Below, piece after piece: positions 26,248 to 34,231 of a stretch of 58,171 nucleotides of DNA. This DNA is from Pseudonocardiaceae bacterium. Lineage in GTDB: Bacteria; Actinomycetota; Actinomycetes; Mycobacteriales; Pseudonocardiaceae. The stretch lies in assembly GCA_009377865.1 (NCBI GenBank), contig WHTH01000023.1:1-58171 (forward strand), in the 5' to 3' direction. Position 1 is the stretch's first letter; every line of letters starts with the position of its first letter. The position numbers and the translations under genes were made by a program. Under the pieces are notes generated by a model. That model ran no database searches. It was not told the origin of the DNA and saw only the letters and a list, made by a program, of their open reading frames with translations.

Positions 26248-28029
26248 ATGGACTTCGAGGTGTGGGCGCCGCAGCGGCATCGGGTGCGGGTGACCGTCGA
26301 CGGGACCGAGCACGAGATGGTGCCGGCGGCAGCCGGGTGGTGGCGGGCCACCGTCGATGCCGGCGCGGGCAGTGACTACTCCTTCGTGCTCGACGACGGG
26401 GACGGCGAAGCCAGCGGAGACACTGCGCTGCCCGACCCGCAGTCGCCGTGGCAGCCCAACGGGGTGCACGCCGCGTCGCGGGTCTACGACCACGGCACGT
26501 TCGGCTGGACCGACCAGGCGTGGACCGGGCGGCCGCTGGCCGGCAGCGTGGTCTACGAGCTGCACATCGGCACGTTCACGCCGGGCGGAACCTTCGACAC
26601 GGCGATCGACCGGCTGGATCACCTCGTCGAGCTGGGCGTCGACCTGATCGAGGTGATGCCGGTCAACGCGGTCGACGGCCCGCGTAACTGGGGCTACGAC
26701 GGCGTCGGCTGGTATGCGGTCACCGAGAACTACGGCGGGCCGGACGGCTTCAAACGCTTCGTCGACGCCTGCCACGCCCACGGCATGGGCGTGGTGCTCG
26801 ACGTCGTGTACAATCACCTCGGCCCGTCCGGCGCCTACCTCGACCGGTTCGGGCCCTACTTCGCCGGGAGCACCATCTGGGGTCCCTCGCTCAATCTCGA
26901 CGGCCCGGGCTCCGACGAGGTGCGCCGTTACGTGATCGACAACGTCGTGATGTGGCTGCGCGACTACCACGTCGACGGGTTGCGGCTCGACGCCGTACAC
27001 GCGCTGGTCGATCGCCGCGCCACGCACCTGCTCGAGGAGCTGGCGGCAGAGGTCGATGCGCTGGCCGCCCACCTGCGGCGGCCGCTGTCGCTGATCGCTG
27101 AGTCCGACCTCAACGATCCCCGCCTGGTGACCCCCCGGGCTGCGGGCGGCTACGGGCTGACGGCGCAGTGGGACGACGACATCCACCACTGCCTGCACGC
27201 CACGCTGACCGGCGAGCGGCAGGGCTACTACGCCGACTTCGGCTCGCTGCCTGACCTCGCCCGCACGCTGCGCAGCGCGTTCTTCCACGACGGGCGCTGG
27301 TCGTCGTTCCGGGGCCGCAGCCACGGCCGCCCAGTGGACACCGAGTACCTGCCCGGCTCCGCGTTCCTGTCCTACCTGCAGAACCACGACCAGGTCGGCA
27401 ACCGTGCCGCCGGTGACCGGATCTCGGCCACGCTGTCGCCGGGCCTGCTCGCCTGCGGCGCCGCGCTCGTGCTCTGCTCGCCGTACACGCCGATGATCTT
27501 CATGGGCGAGGAGTGGGGAGCGTCGACGCCGTTCCAGTTCTTCTCGCACATGCCCGACCCCGAGCTGCGCGACGTGATCCGGCGGGGGCGTTTCGAGGAG
27601 TTCGCCCACCACGGCTGGGACGCCGAGCAGCAGGTTCCCGACCCCAACGACGAGCAGACGTTCCGGCGTTCGGAGCTCGACTGGTCCGAACCCGACGGCG
27701 AGCCGCACGCGGCCCTGCTGCGCACCTACCGGGAGCTGATCGCGCTACGCCGTGCCCATCCGGCACTGTCCGACCCCCGGCTGCACCGCCTCGGCGTCGA
27801 CGTGGACGCCGAGGCGTGCACGATCGTGCTGCATCGCGGTGGGCTACGGGTCGCCGTCAATCTCGGGCCGCGGGCCACAACCGTGGCGCTCGACGGCGAC
27901 CCGGCCGGGCTGCTGCTGGCCACCGGCGACGCCGAGGCCGCCCCCCGCGGCGTGCTGCTCGCCGCCGAGTCCTTCGCCGTACTGCGCGTGGCCGAGCCCG
28001 GCAGGCTGTCACCGCCCTCGGGTGCCTAG
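26248..28029 (+). CDS. treZ: Malto-oligosyltrehalose trehalohydrolase
   Basis: A 593-residue GH13_10 enzyme that cuts the terminal maltooligosyltrehalose bond to free trehalose. An N-terminal CBM48-like domain (FEVWAPQRHRVRVTVDG) leads into the barrel. VVYELHIGTFTPGGTFDTAI and VVLDVVYNHLGPSG are typical; the nucleophile is D248 (DGLRLDAVHAL) and the acid E285 (LIAESDLNDPRLV); SYLQNHDQVGNRA holds the third acid. The ATG at 26248 is used; a GTG two codons earlier is possible. Its stop overlaps that of the convergent DUF3618 gene by four bases. With TreX and TreY it completes glycogen-to-trehalose conversion. Confidence 0.95.
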   Translation: MDFEVWAPQRHRVRVTVDGTEHEMVPAAAGWWRATVDAGAGSDYSFVLDDGDGEASGDTALPDPQSPWQPNGVHAASRVYDHGTFGWTDQAWTGRPLAGSVVYELHIGTFTPGGTFDTAIDRLDHLVELGVDLIEVMPVNAVDGPRNWGYDGVGWYAVTENYGGPDGFKRFVDACHAHGMGVVLDVVYNHLGPSGAYLDRFGPYFAGSTIWGPSLNLDGPGSDEVRRYVIDNVVMWLRDYHVDGLRLDAVHALVDRRATHLLEELAAEVDALAAHLRRPLSLIAESDLNDPRLVTPRAAGGYGLTAQWDDDIHHCLHATLTGERQGYYADFGSLPDLARTLRSAFFHDGRWSSFRGRSHGRPVDTEYLPGSAFLSYLQNHDQVGNRAAGDRISATLSPGLLACGAALVLCSPYTPMIFMGEEWGASTPFQFFSHMPDPELRDVIRRGRFEEFAHHGWDAEQQVPDPNDEQTFRRSELDWSEPDGEPHAALLRTYRELIALRRAHPALSDPRLHRLGVDVDAEACTIVLHRGGLRVAVNLGPRATTVALDGDPAGLLLATGDAEAAPRGVLLAAESFAVLRVAEPGRLSPPSGA

Positions 28030-28280
28030 CGGACGAGCTTGCGCAGCAGCAACAGCCCGATCAGCACGCCACCGCCGATCAGCCAGGGCCGCTTCTTCGG
28101 GTCATCGAATGCTGCCTGTAGCTGCTGCTTGCCCTGATCGACCGTCGACTGCAGCTGCTGCTTGCCCTGATCGACGATGTGCTTGGGGTTGGCTCGAGAG
28201 CCCAGCTCATCCAGGGTGGAGGCGAGCGCCTCCCGGGCATCTTCGATCTCACGCTCGATGTTGTCGGTGTCGCGGGCCAC
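28026..28280 (-). CDS. DUF3618-family small membrane protein
   Basis: An 84-residue protein. The first part (DNIEREIEDAREALASTLDE LG) is the DUF3618 helix. It is followed by two copies of an 11-residue unit, DQGKQQLQSTV and DQGKQQLQAAF, and a C-terminal membrane helix WLIGGGVLIGLLLL with a basic tail RKLVR. DUF3618 proteins are common in actinobacteria, frequently next to phage-holin-superfamily and YtxH-like stress proteins; their role is not settled. The GTG at 28280 has AGGAGGAACC directly upstream, which decides the start over a TTG or ATG further out. Confidence 0.8.
   Translation of the reverse strand: MARDTDNIEREIEDAREALASTLDELGSRANPKHIVDQGKQQLQSTVDQGKQQLQAAFDDPKKRPWLIGGGVLIGLLLLRKLVR
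28105..28171. repeat. 33-bp tandem repeat inside the DUF3618 gene
   Basis: AGCTGCTGCTTGCCCTGATC followed by GAC occurs twice, 33 bases apart, within the coding sequence and in frame. It encodes the duplicated DQGKQQLQ units. The copies are nearly identical at the DNA level, pointing to a recent duplication or slippage. Confidence 0.7.
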
Positions 28281-28432
28281 GGTTCCTCCTCGCACAGGGT
28301 TACGTGCGGCACACGGTAGATCACGCTCCGATCGGTGTCGCGGCCAGGCACGCCGGTACCGTCGGACGGCGTGACCGACAACCCCGCGCCACCGGCCACG
28401 TCGCCAAACTCCGCAAGGATCTCGGCGTGTAA

Positions 28433-28741
28433 CCCCTCGATTCGGGACGTGGTGCGATCCCGCTCGAGCAGGTACTGGTCGCCAACTCGACCTACGGCTG
28501 TAGCTCTCAGTTGCGGAAGCGTCTCATCGCAGCAGGCCTCAAGCCGGACCACTGCGAGGCGTGTGGCCTGCGCGAGTGGCGCGGCCGGCCGCTCCCGTTG
28601 GCCCTCGATCACATCAACGGCGACCACACGGACAACCGGCTGGAGAACCTCCGTATCCTGTGTCCGAACTGCCACGCACTCACAGACACGTGGTGCGCAC
28701 GCGGCCGGCGTAGCCCAACTTGGCAGAGGCCCGGGTCCTAG
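28433..28741 (+). pseudogene. Small HNH endonuclease, N-terminally truncated, reading into a tRNA
   Basis: The open frame begins after a TAA at 28430-28432 and has no good start; the first usable codon is TTG 28511. It reads IPLEQVLVANSTYGCSSQLRKR, CEACGLREWRGRPLPLALDH, INGDHTDNRLENLRILCPNC H, with all HNH residues and both zinc CxxC pairs. This is the phage- and element-borne small HNH type, which normally has another 40-60 N-terminal residues with a DNA-binding helix. The last 13 codons lie inside the tRNA gene, and the stop codon falls in its anticodon loop. A truncated remnant is most likely. Confidence 0.6.
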
Positions 28742-28778
28742 GAACCCGTCAGTGTGGGTTCGAATCCCACCGCCGGCA
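28704..28778 (+). tRNA. tRNA-like gene, class I cloverleaf, anticodon read as UAG (identity uncertain)
   Basis: A complete cloverleaf folds by eye. The acceptor stem is GCCGGCG (28704-28710) with CGCCGGC (28771-28777) and discriminator A. A short three-pair D stem GCC/GGC has a loop with the invariant GG. The anticodon stem CGGGT/ACCCG (28732-28736, 28744-28748) encloses CCTAGGA. The variable loop is five bases, and the T arm GTGGG-TTCGAAT-CCCAC is perfect. By position 34-36 the anticodon is UAG, which would mean Leu, yet tRNA-Leu is class II with a long variable arm, and base 33 is C rather than the near-universal U. CC follows but not CCA. It may be a functional odd isoacceptor or a degenerate tRNA. 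Confidence 0.75.
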
Positions 28779-28790
28779 CCGATCGTTCAG

Positions 28791-29069
28791 TCAGCCGTGC
28801 CGGTTCGACACCACCGTGCTGGGCTGTTCCAGGTACCAACTCATCATCGGCAACACCAGGCACCGTCGAGGCCGTCGTCGCCACCACCTCCGCTGTGCCC
28901 GGCAGTATCGACAGCGGCCCGTCGCGTTCACGGCGTGGCGCTCCAGCAGCGCCAGCCCGAGCGTTGCAAGCCTGGCCAAGTCGTCATCGTGGCACTGCTG
29001 GGCCCGAGCAAGCGTGCCTTCCAGCTGCTGCCGCAGCACCCGCCACCGCACCTGGTACACGTTCGTCAC
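28791..29069 (-). CDS. Small Cys-Arg-Trp-rich protein of unknown function, third gene of a coupled operon
   Basis: A 92-residue protein. The N-terminal half is helical and charged (VYQVRWRVLRQQLEGTLARA). The centre carries a CxxC in ATGRCRYCRAQRRWWRRRPR, and the C-terminal part LPMMSWYLEQP is hydrophobic. Similar C..C..RWW.RR...C patterns recur in short proteins near actinomycete integrative elements, but I recognise no named domain; zinc or nucleic-acid binding is a guess. Its GTG at 29067-29069 overlaps the upstream stop by four bases. The stop is 13 bp past the tRNA 3' end. Confidence 0.6.
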   Translation of the reverse strand: MTNVYQVRWRVLRQQLEGTLARAQQCHDDDLARLATLGLALLERHAVNATGRCRYCRAQRRWWRRRPRRCLVLPMMSWYLEQPSTVVSNRHG

Positions 29070-29314
29070 GACTCCGGGTTCGGCACCGCGCCACGCGCTA
29101 CATGAGCGGCCTCAGCGACAACCCGGCCCTCGATGACGCGCGCTGCGCGGCCTGCTCGCTCACGCAGCCGCTGCCCGAGATCGGTCAGCCGGCCGGCCAT
29201 CTGCTGCTGCTCCTCGGCTGTAGCGCTGTCGTCCATGACTCGCATGGCCAGCGGCACCACGTCGGTATTGACCCGGGCGAGCTCGGCCAGCAGCTCGCGG
29301 TCTTCGCGGATCAC
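29066..29314 (-). CDS. Small helical protein of unknown function, second gene of the coupled operon
   Basis: An 82-residue protein, mostly alpha-helical by composition: ELLAELARVNTDVVPLAMRV, EEQQQMAGRLTDLGQRLRER, and a basic Ala-rich helix AARVIEGRVVAEAAHVA. It has no cysteines and no membrane segment. It overlaps both neighbours by four bases (GTGA), which argues that it is expressed as part of one unit. No family is recognised. Confidence 0.6.
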   Translation of the reverse strand: MIREDRELLAELARVNTDVVPLAMRVMDDSATAEEQQQMAGRLTDLGQRLRERAGRAARVIEGRVVAEAAHVARGAVPNPES

Positions 29315-29643
29315 GACCTTGCCCTGCCGGAAGCGGGTGGTGGGTCACCGTCCAGCCGCCCGGTCCGCTGGCCGAGCATCACGCGCAGCTGCGTCGCGAC
29401 GGTGGCCCACGCCCCCGCCGACACGGCTCGCTGCACGGCGACCTCGCCGGGAAAGTCGCGTGCCGCCGTGCAGGCACGTCTGTCGGCCACGGCGACCCCG
29501 AACACCAGCTGATCGAGCTGGTCACGCTCGACGCCGGACAGATCACCGCTGCGGATGCGCTCCCGCAGTGCGTCGAGCCGGTCGCGAGGATCTTCATCGC
29601 CATCCGCATCTCGTCCGGCGTCAGCGTCGAGCTCGCCTGCCAT
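29311..29643 (-). CDS. Small acidic protein of unknown function, first gene of the coupled operon
   Basis: A 110-residue protein from ATG 29643, which has GAGG about nine bases upstream; an ATG seven codons earlier has no ribosome site. The N-terminus is very acidic (ELDADAGRDADGDEDPRD), followed by DRLDALRERIRSGDLSGVER and a helical region VAVADRRACTAARDFPGEVA. No known domain is visible. It is divergently transcribed from the XRE regulator gene at 29904, whose product may control it. Confidence 0.6.
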   Translation of the reverse strand: MAGELDADAGRDADGDEDPRDRLDALRERIRSGDLSGVERDQLDQLVFGVAVADRRACTAARDFPGEVAVQRAVSAGAWATVATQLRVMLGQRTGRLDGDPPPASGRARS

Positions 29644-29903
29644 GTCCCGCCACCTCGCTCCCATGCTCGACTCACTTGGATGGCACCCAGCGTCGAGAGC
29701 AGCAGGCTGGCCGGACATGCAGCCGTCCGGAGGGGACGCCAGATTTGCGCAGGTCCCGACGTTGGGGCCGCAGACAAGCCCATCGAGACAGGATCATCGA
29801 TGACAGAGCGCAACCGGCGCGGTTCTGTCGCAGAAGCGGCGCGGCGACCGCGCTGACGTGCGTGTACGGTGCCAGTGATCGTCGCCGCAGGAGGGCGAAG
29901 CGG

Positions 29904-31080
29904 ATGACACGCAAGCGGGAGCGCCTGGCGCATCACCGCAAGATGGCTGGTTACAGCCAGGAGCAGCTCGCCGAAGTGCTTTGGAGTCGAACGGTCGACG
30001 GTCGTGCGATGGGAGCGGGGAGAGACTGCACCACAGCCGTGGCTCCGTCCCCGCCTGTCCAAGGCCCTCGGCATTCCGACAGACGTTCTCGCGGAGCTGC
30101 TGGTTGACGTGGTCACTGACCGCCGAGACGGTGAAGACCGCCTCGATCGCATGTTCGCACGGCCCGCCCAGGCAGATGCTGAGGTCGCCGGACATTGGAG
30201 AAGTCGAATTCGGCACGTGGCGGCTGCATACGAGAGGGAGCCGTCCGCGTCGCTGTTGGCAGACGCCGGGCAATGCCACGCCACGGTGGAGTGGCTACTC
30301 ACTCAAACCAGGCGCGAGGTCGATCGGATGGAACTGCACGCTGCGGCGACATCGTCGGCGACCCTCATGAGCCAGCTCGTTTGGGACGCCTCGCAGCGTC
30401 GTGACTACAGCACCACCGTCGCCTACTGCGACGTGGCCATCGAACACGCCCGCGAGCACGGTGACGCCATCGCGGGCGCCCACGCTGAGCTCCGCAAGAG
30501 CTTCGCCGCGCTCTACGGGCAGGCTGACGTCCGGGACCCAAAAACGGGACTGGCCTCTGCCCAGATTGCTGCCGAGCAGAGCCGGGATGTGAGCAACGCC
30601 CTCGCTGGTCTCAGCCTGCTGCACGTGGGTGAGGCCTACGCGATGCTCGGTGAGCACCGTCGCTGCGAGCAGACGCTGAACCAAGCCGAGAGCCGCTTCA
30701 ACCGGATCGGCAGCGACGACCCCGGAACGGAGTTCTTCTCGCCGACGCAACTTGGGCGACTAGCCGGCTCGTGCTATCTGTCCCTCGGACATCCGGAGCG
30801 AGCGGTGCCGATCCTCACCGCGACAGCCGACGCAGTTCAGGATCGCTCCAAGACGCGCTCACTCGTGCTCAGCAATCTGGCGCTGGCCTATCTTCGACAG
30901 CGCCAACTCGACGCTGCTACGGCTACCTTGCACGATGCGATCGACCTGCTCGAAGACAGCCGCGGCGGTGGCGGTATGACCGTGGTGTTCAGCGCGGGGC
31001 GGGAACTCTACCCCTGGCGAGCCGAGCCCGCAGTGCAAGACGTCCACGACCGCCTGCTCGCCCTCGTAGCGCGCGCCTGA
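29904..31080 (+). pseudogene. XRE-family regulator with TPR-like C-terminal domain, single-base frameshift
   Basis: ATG 29904, behind GGAGGG, opens KRERLAHHRKMAGYSQEQLA, an XRE helix-turn-helix. At the TTT of 29980-29982 one extra T shifts the frame. In the next frame the domain continues exactly as expected: GVERSTVVRWERGETAPQPW and LRPRLSKALGIPTDVLAELL, then ~300 residues of helical TPR-like repeats (YSTTVAYCDVAIEHAREHGD, LSLLHVGEAYAMLGEHRRCE, LVLSNLALAYLRQRQLDAAT) to the TGA at 31078-31080. Removing one T gives a normal ~391-residue protein. This is either a recent inactivation, a sequencing error in a short T run, or possibly a programmed shift. It shares its promoter region with the divergent three-gene operon. 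Confidence 0.75.
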
Positions 31081-31098
31081 GCCGTGTGCAGAATAGAC

Positions 31099-31821
31099 AT
31101 GCGTGTGCCGAGTGAGTCCGATGCTAAGCAGGCCATCCGCGAGCGGGTCTGGTCACGCCTGGCGCAGGCCCAAGCCAGCACTGACCCACATGGCCGGATC
31201 CCCGACTTCGAGAGCGCCGCGGCGGCCGCCGGGCGGCTCGCCGAGCTGCCTGCCTGGCAGCAGGCACGCGTCCTCAAGGCCAATCCCGACCAGCCACAGC
31301 TGCCGGTGCGGGTGCGGGCACTGCGTGAGGACAAGCTTGTCTACATGGCGGTGCCGAAGCTGGCCGACCCGCTGCCGTTCTTCCGGCTCGACCCGGCTGA
31401 ACTCGGCGACGAGGCCGAGCCACTCGCTGCCCACCGCGTGGCGGCCAAGCGGGCCCCGAAGACGGCCGTGGCCGACATGCGACCGGTCGACCTGATCGTC
31501 TGCGGCACCGTGGCGGTCAATCGCCACGGCGTGCGCATCGGCAAGGGTGCTGGCTACTCCGACATTGAGGTCGGGCTGCTGGCCGAGGCCGGCCTGATCG
31601 GGCCGGCGACGATCATCGTCACGACCGTGCACGAACTGCAAGTCATCGACGAGCCGCTCCCTCAAGACGAGCACGATTTCACGGTGGACTACATCGTGAC
31701 GCCTGAGAAGATCATCTCCTGTAGCCCGGCCTACCGGCCTCCCGGGTTGGTATGGCCGAATCTCGGACAAGAGCAGATTGCTGCCATCCCTGTGCTAGCG
31801 GCGATGGCGAACAAGCGATGA
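31099..31821 (+). CDS. 5-formyltetrahydrofolate cyclo-ligase-like (MTHFS-domain) protein
   Basis: A 240-residue protein. It begins with a basic helix SDAKQAIRERVWSRLAQAQA, has KANPDQPQLPVRVRALREDK, and the late motif RIGKGAGYSDIEVGLLAEAG. This corresponds to the phosphate-binding GKGxGYxD of cyclo-ligases, in the MTHFSD-like variant form. The later VTTVHELQVIDEPLPQDEHD and VDYIVTPEKII are typical of that variant. True cyclo-ligases convert 5-formyl-THF to methenyl-THF with ATP; the variants may do something else. The ATG at 31099 is chosen; a TTG/GTG 15 bases earlier is possible. It starts 18 bp after the XRE-TPR gene, so they are probably one transcript. Confidence 0.75.
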   Translation: MRVPSESDAKQAIRERVWSRLAQAQASTDPHGRIPDFESAAAAAGRLAELPAWQQARVLKANPDQPQLPVRVRALREDKLVYMAVPKLADPLPFFRLDPAELGDEAEPLAAHRVAAKRAPKTAVADMRPVDLIVCGTVAVNRHGVRIGKGAGYSDIEVGLLAEAGLIGPATIIVTTVHELQVIDEPLPQDEHDFTVDYIVTPEKIISCSPAYRPPGLVWPNLGQEQIAAIPVLAAMANKR

Positions 31822-32323
31822 GCGATCCGACGCCATAGGGCGTTTCAGTCGCTCCAGTGCCCCGACGACGCCGATCATCACGACGAGGCCAGAGGCAAAA
31901 GGTAGTCGGACATGGCGCTGAGCGTAGGGGCGCCGTCAGGTCACCTTGTATCCGGCGAACCGACGCTTCGGCAGCCATGTGGCCAGGGCAGGAAGCGGCA
32001 CCACGATCGGGGGAGCTCGGCGGTGAGGGGCAACGCGCGGGGTCCGGCTACGTCACCATCAGAACCCGATCCAGCCGAAGAGCGGTGAGGGCACCGCCGA
32101 GGTTCGGTGACCACGGCGGGTGGGCGTCCTGCCCGGTGCCCGGTCGCCGTCGGACCACCGGGCAGGGCCACCACAAGCCGCGATCCGCGCGCCAGACCCG
32201 GCAGGCCGGCCAGCATCACCCGTCAGGATGGTTCTGATGGGCGGGTGCAACCTCCCGCCGGCCCACCTATCTCCTAGGGTGAGCGCACCGACACAGTCCG
32301 CGCCGCGACGAGGGGTCCTCACC
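31822..32323. other. Intergenic region without a supportable gene
   Basis: About 500 bases separate the accessory cassette from the conserved core block. Several short open frames exist on both strands, but none has a family resemblance or a convincing ribosome site. A hairpin with perfect 9-bp arms, TGCCCGGTG (32130-32138) and CACCGGGCA (32156-32164), could end transcription from the left. TAGGGT at 32275-32280 may be the -10 of the L,D-transpeptidase gene. The region may contain the right edge of the accessory insertion. Confidence 0.5.
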
Positions 32324-32779
32324 ATGGGTCTGCAGCCGATCGGCCGACGGGTTGCCGCGGCGTGTGCCGTCGTGATCTCGGGCACCGCGATGACGTTGCT
32401 GCTGCCCGGTGCGGCAGCGGCGGATCACACCGACCCGCCGTGCGGGCCCGCGGCCGACGCGTGCATCAACCTGTCGGAGAACCTGTCGTGGCTGATGAGC
32501 GACGGCGACGTCACCTTCGGGCCGGTGCCGGTCAGCCACGGCAAGCCCGGCTACGAGACCCCGCCCGGCGTGTTTCAGATGTCGTTCAAGAACAGGGATC
32601 ACCACAGCAGCATCTACGACGCGCCGATGCCCTATTCGGTGTTCTTCAACGGCGACATCGCCTTCCACGAGGGCAGCGTGGACCAGCAGTCACACGGCTG
32701 CGTGCGCCTGCCGCACGACGCCGCGCGGACCTACTTCTACGACCTCGAGCCCGGCGACGTCGTCGAGGTCGTGCCGTAG
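32324..32779 (+). CDS. L,D-transpeptidase (YkuD fold), secreted
   Basis: A 151-residue exported protein. A Sec signal (RRVAAACAVVISGTAMTLLL PGAAAA) probably ends near residue 33. The YkuD catalytic motif is complete: H115 (AFHEGSV), then QQSHGCVRLP with S123, H124 and nucleophile C126. It lacks the Ig-like and proline-rich extensions of large mycobacterial Ldts, so it is a minimal type. It should form 3-3 cross-links in peptidoglycan or attach proteins to it. The ATG at 32324 gives a normal signal peptide; an in-frame GTG 15 codons upstream overlaps a possible -10 box. Confidence 0.85.
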   Translation: MGLQPIGRRVAAACAVVISGTAMTLLLPGAAAADHTDPPCGPAADACINLSENLSWLMSDGDVTFGPVPVSHGKPGYETPPGVFQMSFKNRDHHSSIYDAPMPYSVFFNGDIAFHEGSVDQQSHGCVRLPHDAARTYFYDLEPGDVVEVVP

Positions 32780-32785
32780 CGCGCG

Positions 32786-33412
32786 CTACAGCGTCCCGGT
32801 GAGCTCGCGCAGTGCGGGCAGCAACGCCCGCAGCGCCTGCCCCCGGTGCGACACCGCATCCTTGTCGGCGGGGTCGCGTTCCGCCGACGTCCGCTGCTGC
32901 CCCTCGGGGACGAAGATCGGGTCATAGCCGAAGCCGTTGCTGCCCCGCGGCGCCCGGGTCAGCCAGCCGTGCCACTCGCCGCGGGCGACGTGCTCGACAC
33001 CGGAAGGGGTGACGAGCGCGGCCGCGCAGACGAATGCCGCGCCGCGCCTCGGGTCCGGCACGTCGGCGAGCTGGTCGAGCACCAGCGACAGGTTCGCCGC
33101 GTCTCGTTCGTCCCTGCTGCCGTGGCGACCGGCCCAGCGGGCGGAGAGCACGCCGGGCATGCCACCCAGCGCGTCGACCGTGAGCCCCGAGTCGTCGGCG
33201 ACCGAAGGCAGGCCCGTCGCGGCCGCGGCGTCGCGTGCCTTGGCCAGCGCGTTGTCCTCGAACGTCGCGCCCGTCTCGGGGGCTTCGGGAAATGACGCCA
33301 GATCGGCCAGGCCGACCACCTGCAGCCCGTCCACACCGGATATCTCCAGGATGCGCCGCAGCTCGCCGAGCTTGCCGGAATTGCGCGTCGCCAGTAACAG
33401 CTGTGTGGGCAC
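32786..33412 (-). CDS. rdgB: XTP/dITP diphosphatase (Ham1/RdgB)
   Basis: A 208-residue house-cleaning pyrophosphatase that removes dITP, XTP and related nucleotides. Motifs: LLLATRNSGKLGELRRIL at the N-terminus (substrate phosphate), LPSVADDSGLTVDALGG with the catalytic Asp pair, GYDPIFVPEGQQRTSAE, and SHRGQALRALLP at the C-terminus. All are intact. The GTG at 33410-33412 shares one base with the rph stop. rph-rdgB adjacency is standard in actinobacteria (Rv1340-Rv1341). Confidence 0.94.
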   Translation of the reverse strand: MPTQLLLATRNSGKLGELRRILEISGVDGLQVVGLADLASFPEAPETGATFEDNALAKARDAAAATGLPSVADDSGLTVDALGGMPGVLSARWAGRHGSRDERDAANLSLVLDQLADVPDPRRGAAFVCAAALVTPSGVEHVARGEWHGWLTRAPRGSNGFGYDPIFVPEGQQRTSAERDPADKDAVSHRGQALRALLPALRELTGTL

Positions 33413-34170
33413 TATCGGGACCGGCGCAGCTCACCCGGGTAGGGCTCCGCGAGCGCCTTGGCCTGCTGCGCGGCGAGTTCCTTGCAGCCGGCCAGCGCCA
33501 GATCGAGCATCCGGTCCAACGTGGAGCGCGCGAACGTCGCGCCCTCCCCGGTGCCCTGGAGCTCCACGAGGGTGCCGCTGTCGGTGGCGACGACGTTCAT
33601 GTCGACCTCGGCGCGGGAATCCTCCTCGTAGGGCAGGTCCAGCCGCACCCGGCCGTCGACCACTCCCACGCTGACCGCGGAGATCGAGCAGGACAGCGGC
33701 TGCGGATCGGCGAGCCGTCCCGCGGCGCGCAGCCAGGTGACCGCGTCGCCGAGCGCGACGTAGGCACCGGTGACCGCCGCGGTGCGGGTGCCACCGTCGG
33801 CCTGGATCACGTCGCAGTCCAGCGAGATCGTGTTCTCGCCGAGCGCGGCGAGGTCGATGGTGGAGCGCAACGCCCGTCCGATCAGCCGGCTGATCTCGTG
33901 GGTGCGACCGCCGATGCGTCCCTTCACCGACTCGCGGTCGCTGCGGGTGTGCGTCGCCGACGGCAGCATCGCGTACTCCGCGGTGACCCAGCCGAGCCCG
34001 GAGCCCTTGCGCCACCGGGGAACGCCCTCCACAACGCTCGCTGCGCACAGCACCCTGGTGCGCCCGAACTCGATCAGTACCGACCCCGCAGGCCACTGCT
34101 GGTAGCCGCGGGTGATCCGGATCTCCCGCAGCGCGTCGTCATTTCTGCCGTCTGCTCGTTCCGCTGCCAC
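33412..34170 (-). CDS. rph: Ribonuclease PH
   Basis: A 252-residue phosphorolytic 3'-5' exoribonuclease that trims tRNA 3' ends. Recognisable elements are [80 protein letters not shown] and the phosphate site [17 protein letters not shown]. It forms hexamers in the family. The GTG at 34170 ([12 protein letters not shown]) gives the usual N-terminal extension. It lies 61 bp downstream of the MBL-fold gene on the same strand. Confidence 0.94.
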   Translation of the reverse strand: MAAERADGRNDDALREIRITRGYQQWPAGSVLIEFGRTRVLCAASVVEGVPRWRKGSGLGWVTAEYAMLPSATHTRSDRESVKGRIGGRTHEISRLIGRALRSTIDLAALGENTISLDCDVIQADGGTRTAAVTGAYVALGDAVTWLRAAGRLADPQPLSCSISAVSVGVVDGRVRLDLPYEEDSRAEVDMNVVATDSGTLVELQGTGEGATFARSTLDRMLDLALAGCKELAAQQAKALAEPYPGELRRSR

Positions 34171-34231
34171 CCGCCCAGCCTACGCAGCCGCCGCTGGCCG
34201 TCGACGTGGTGTCCGCCCCCATCGACGGTGA

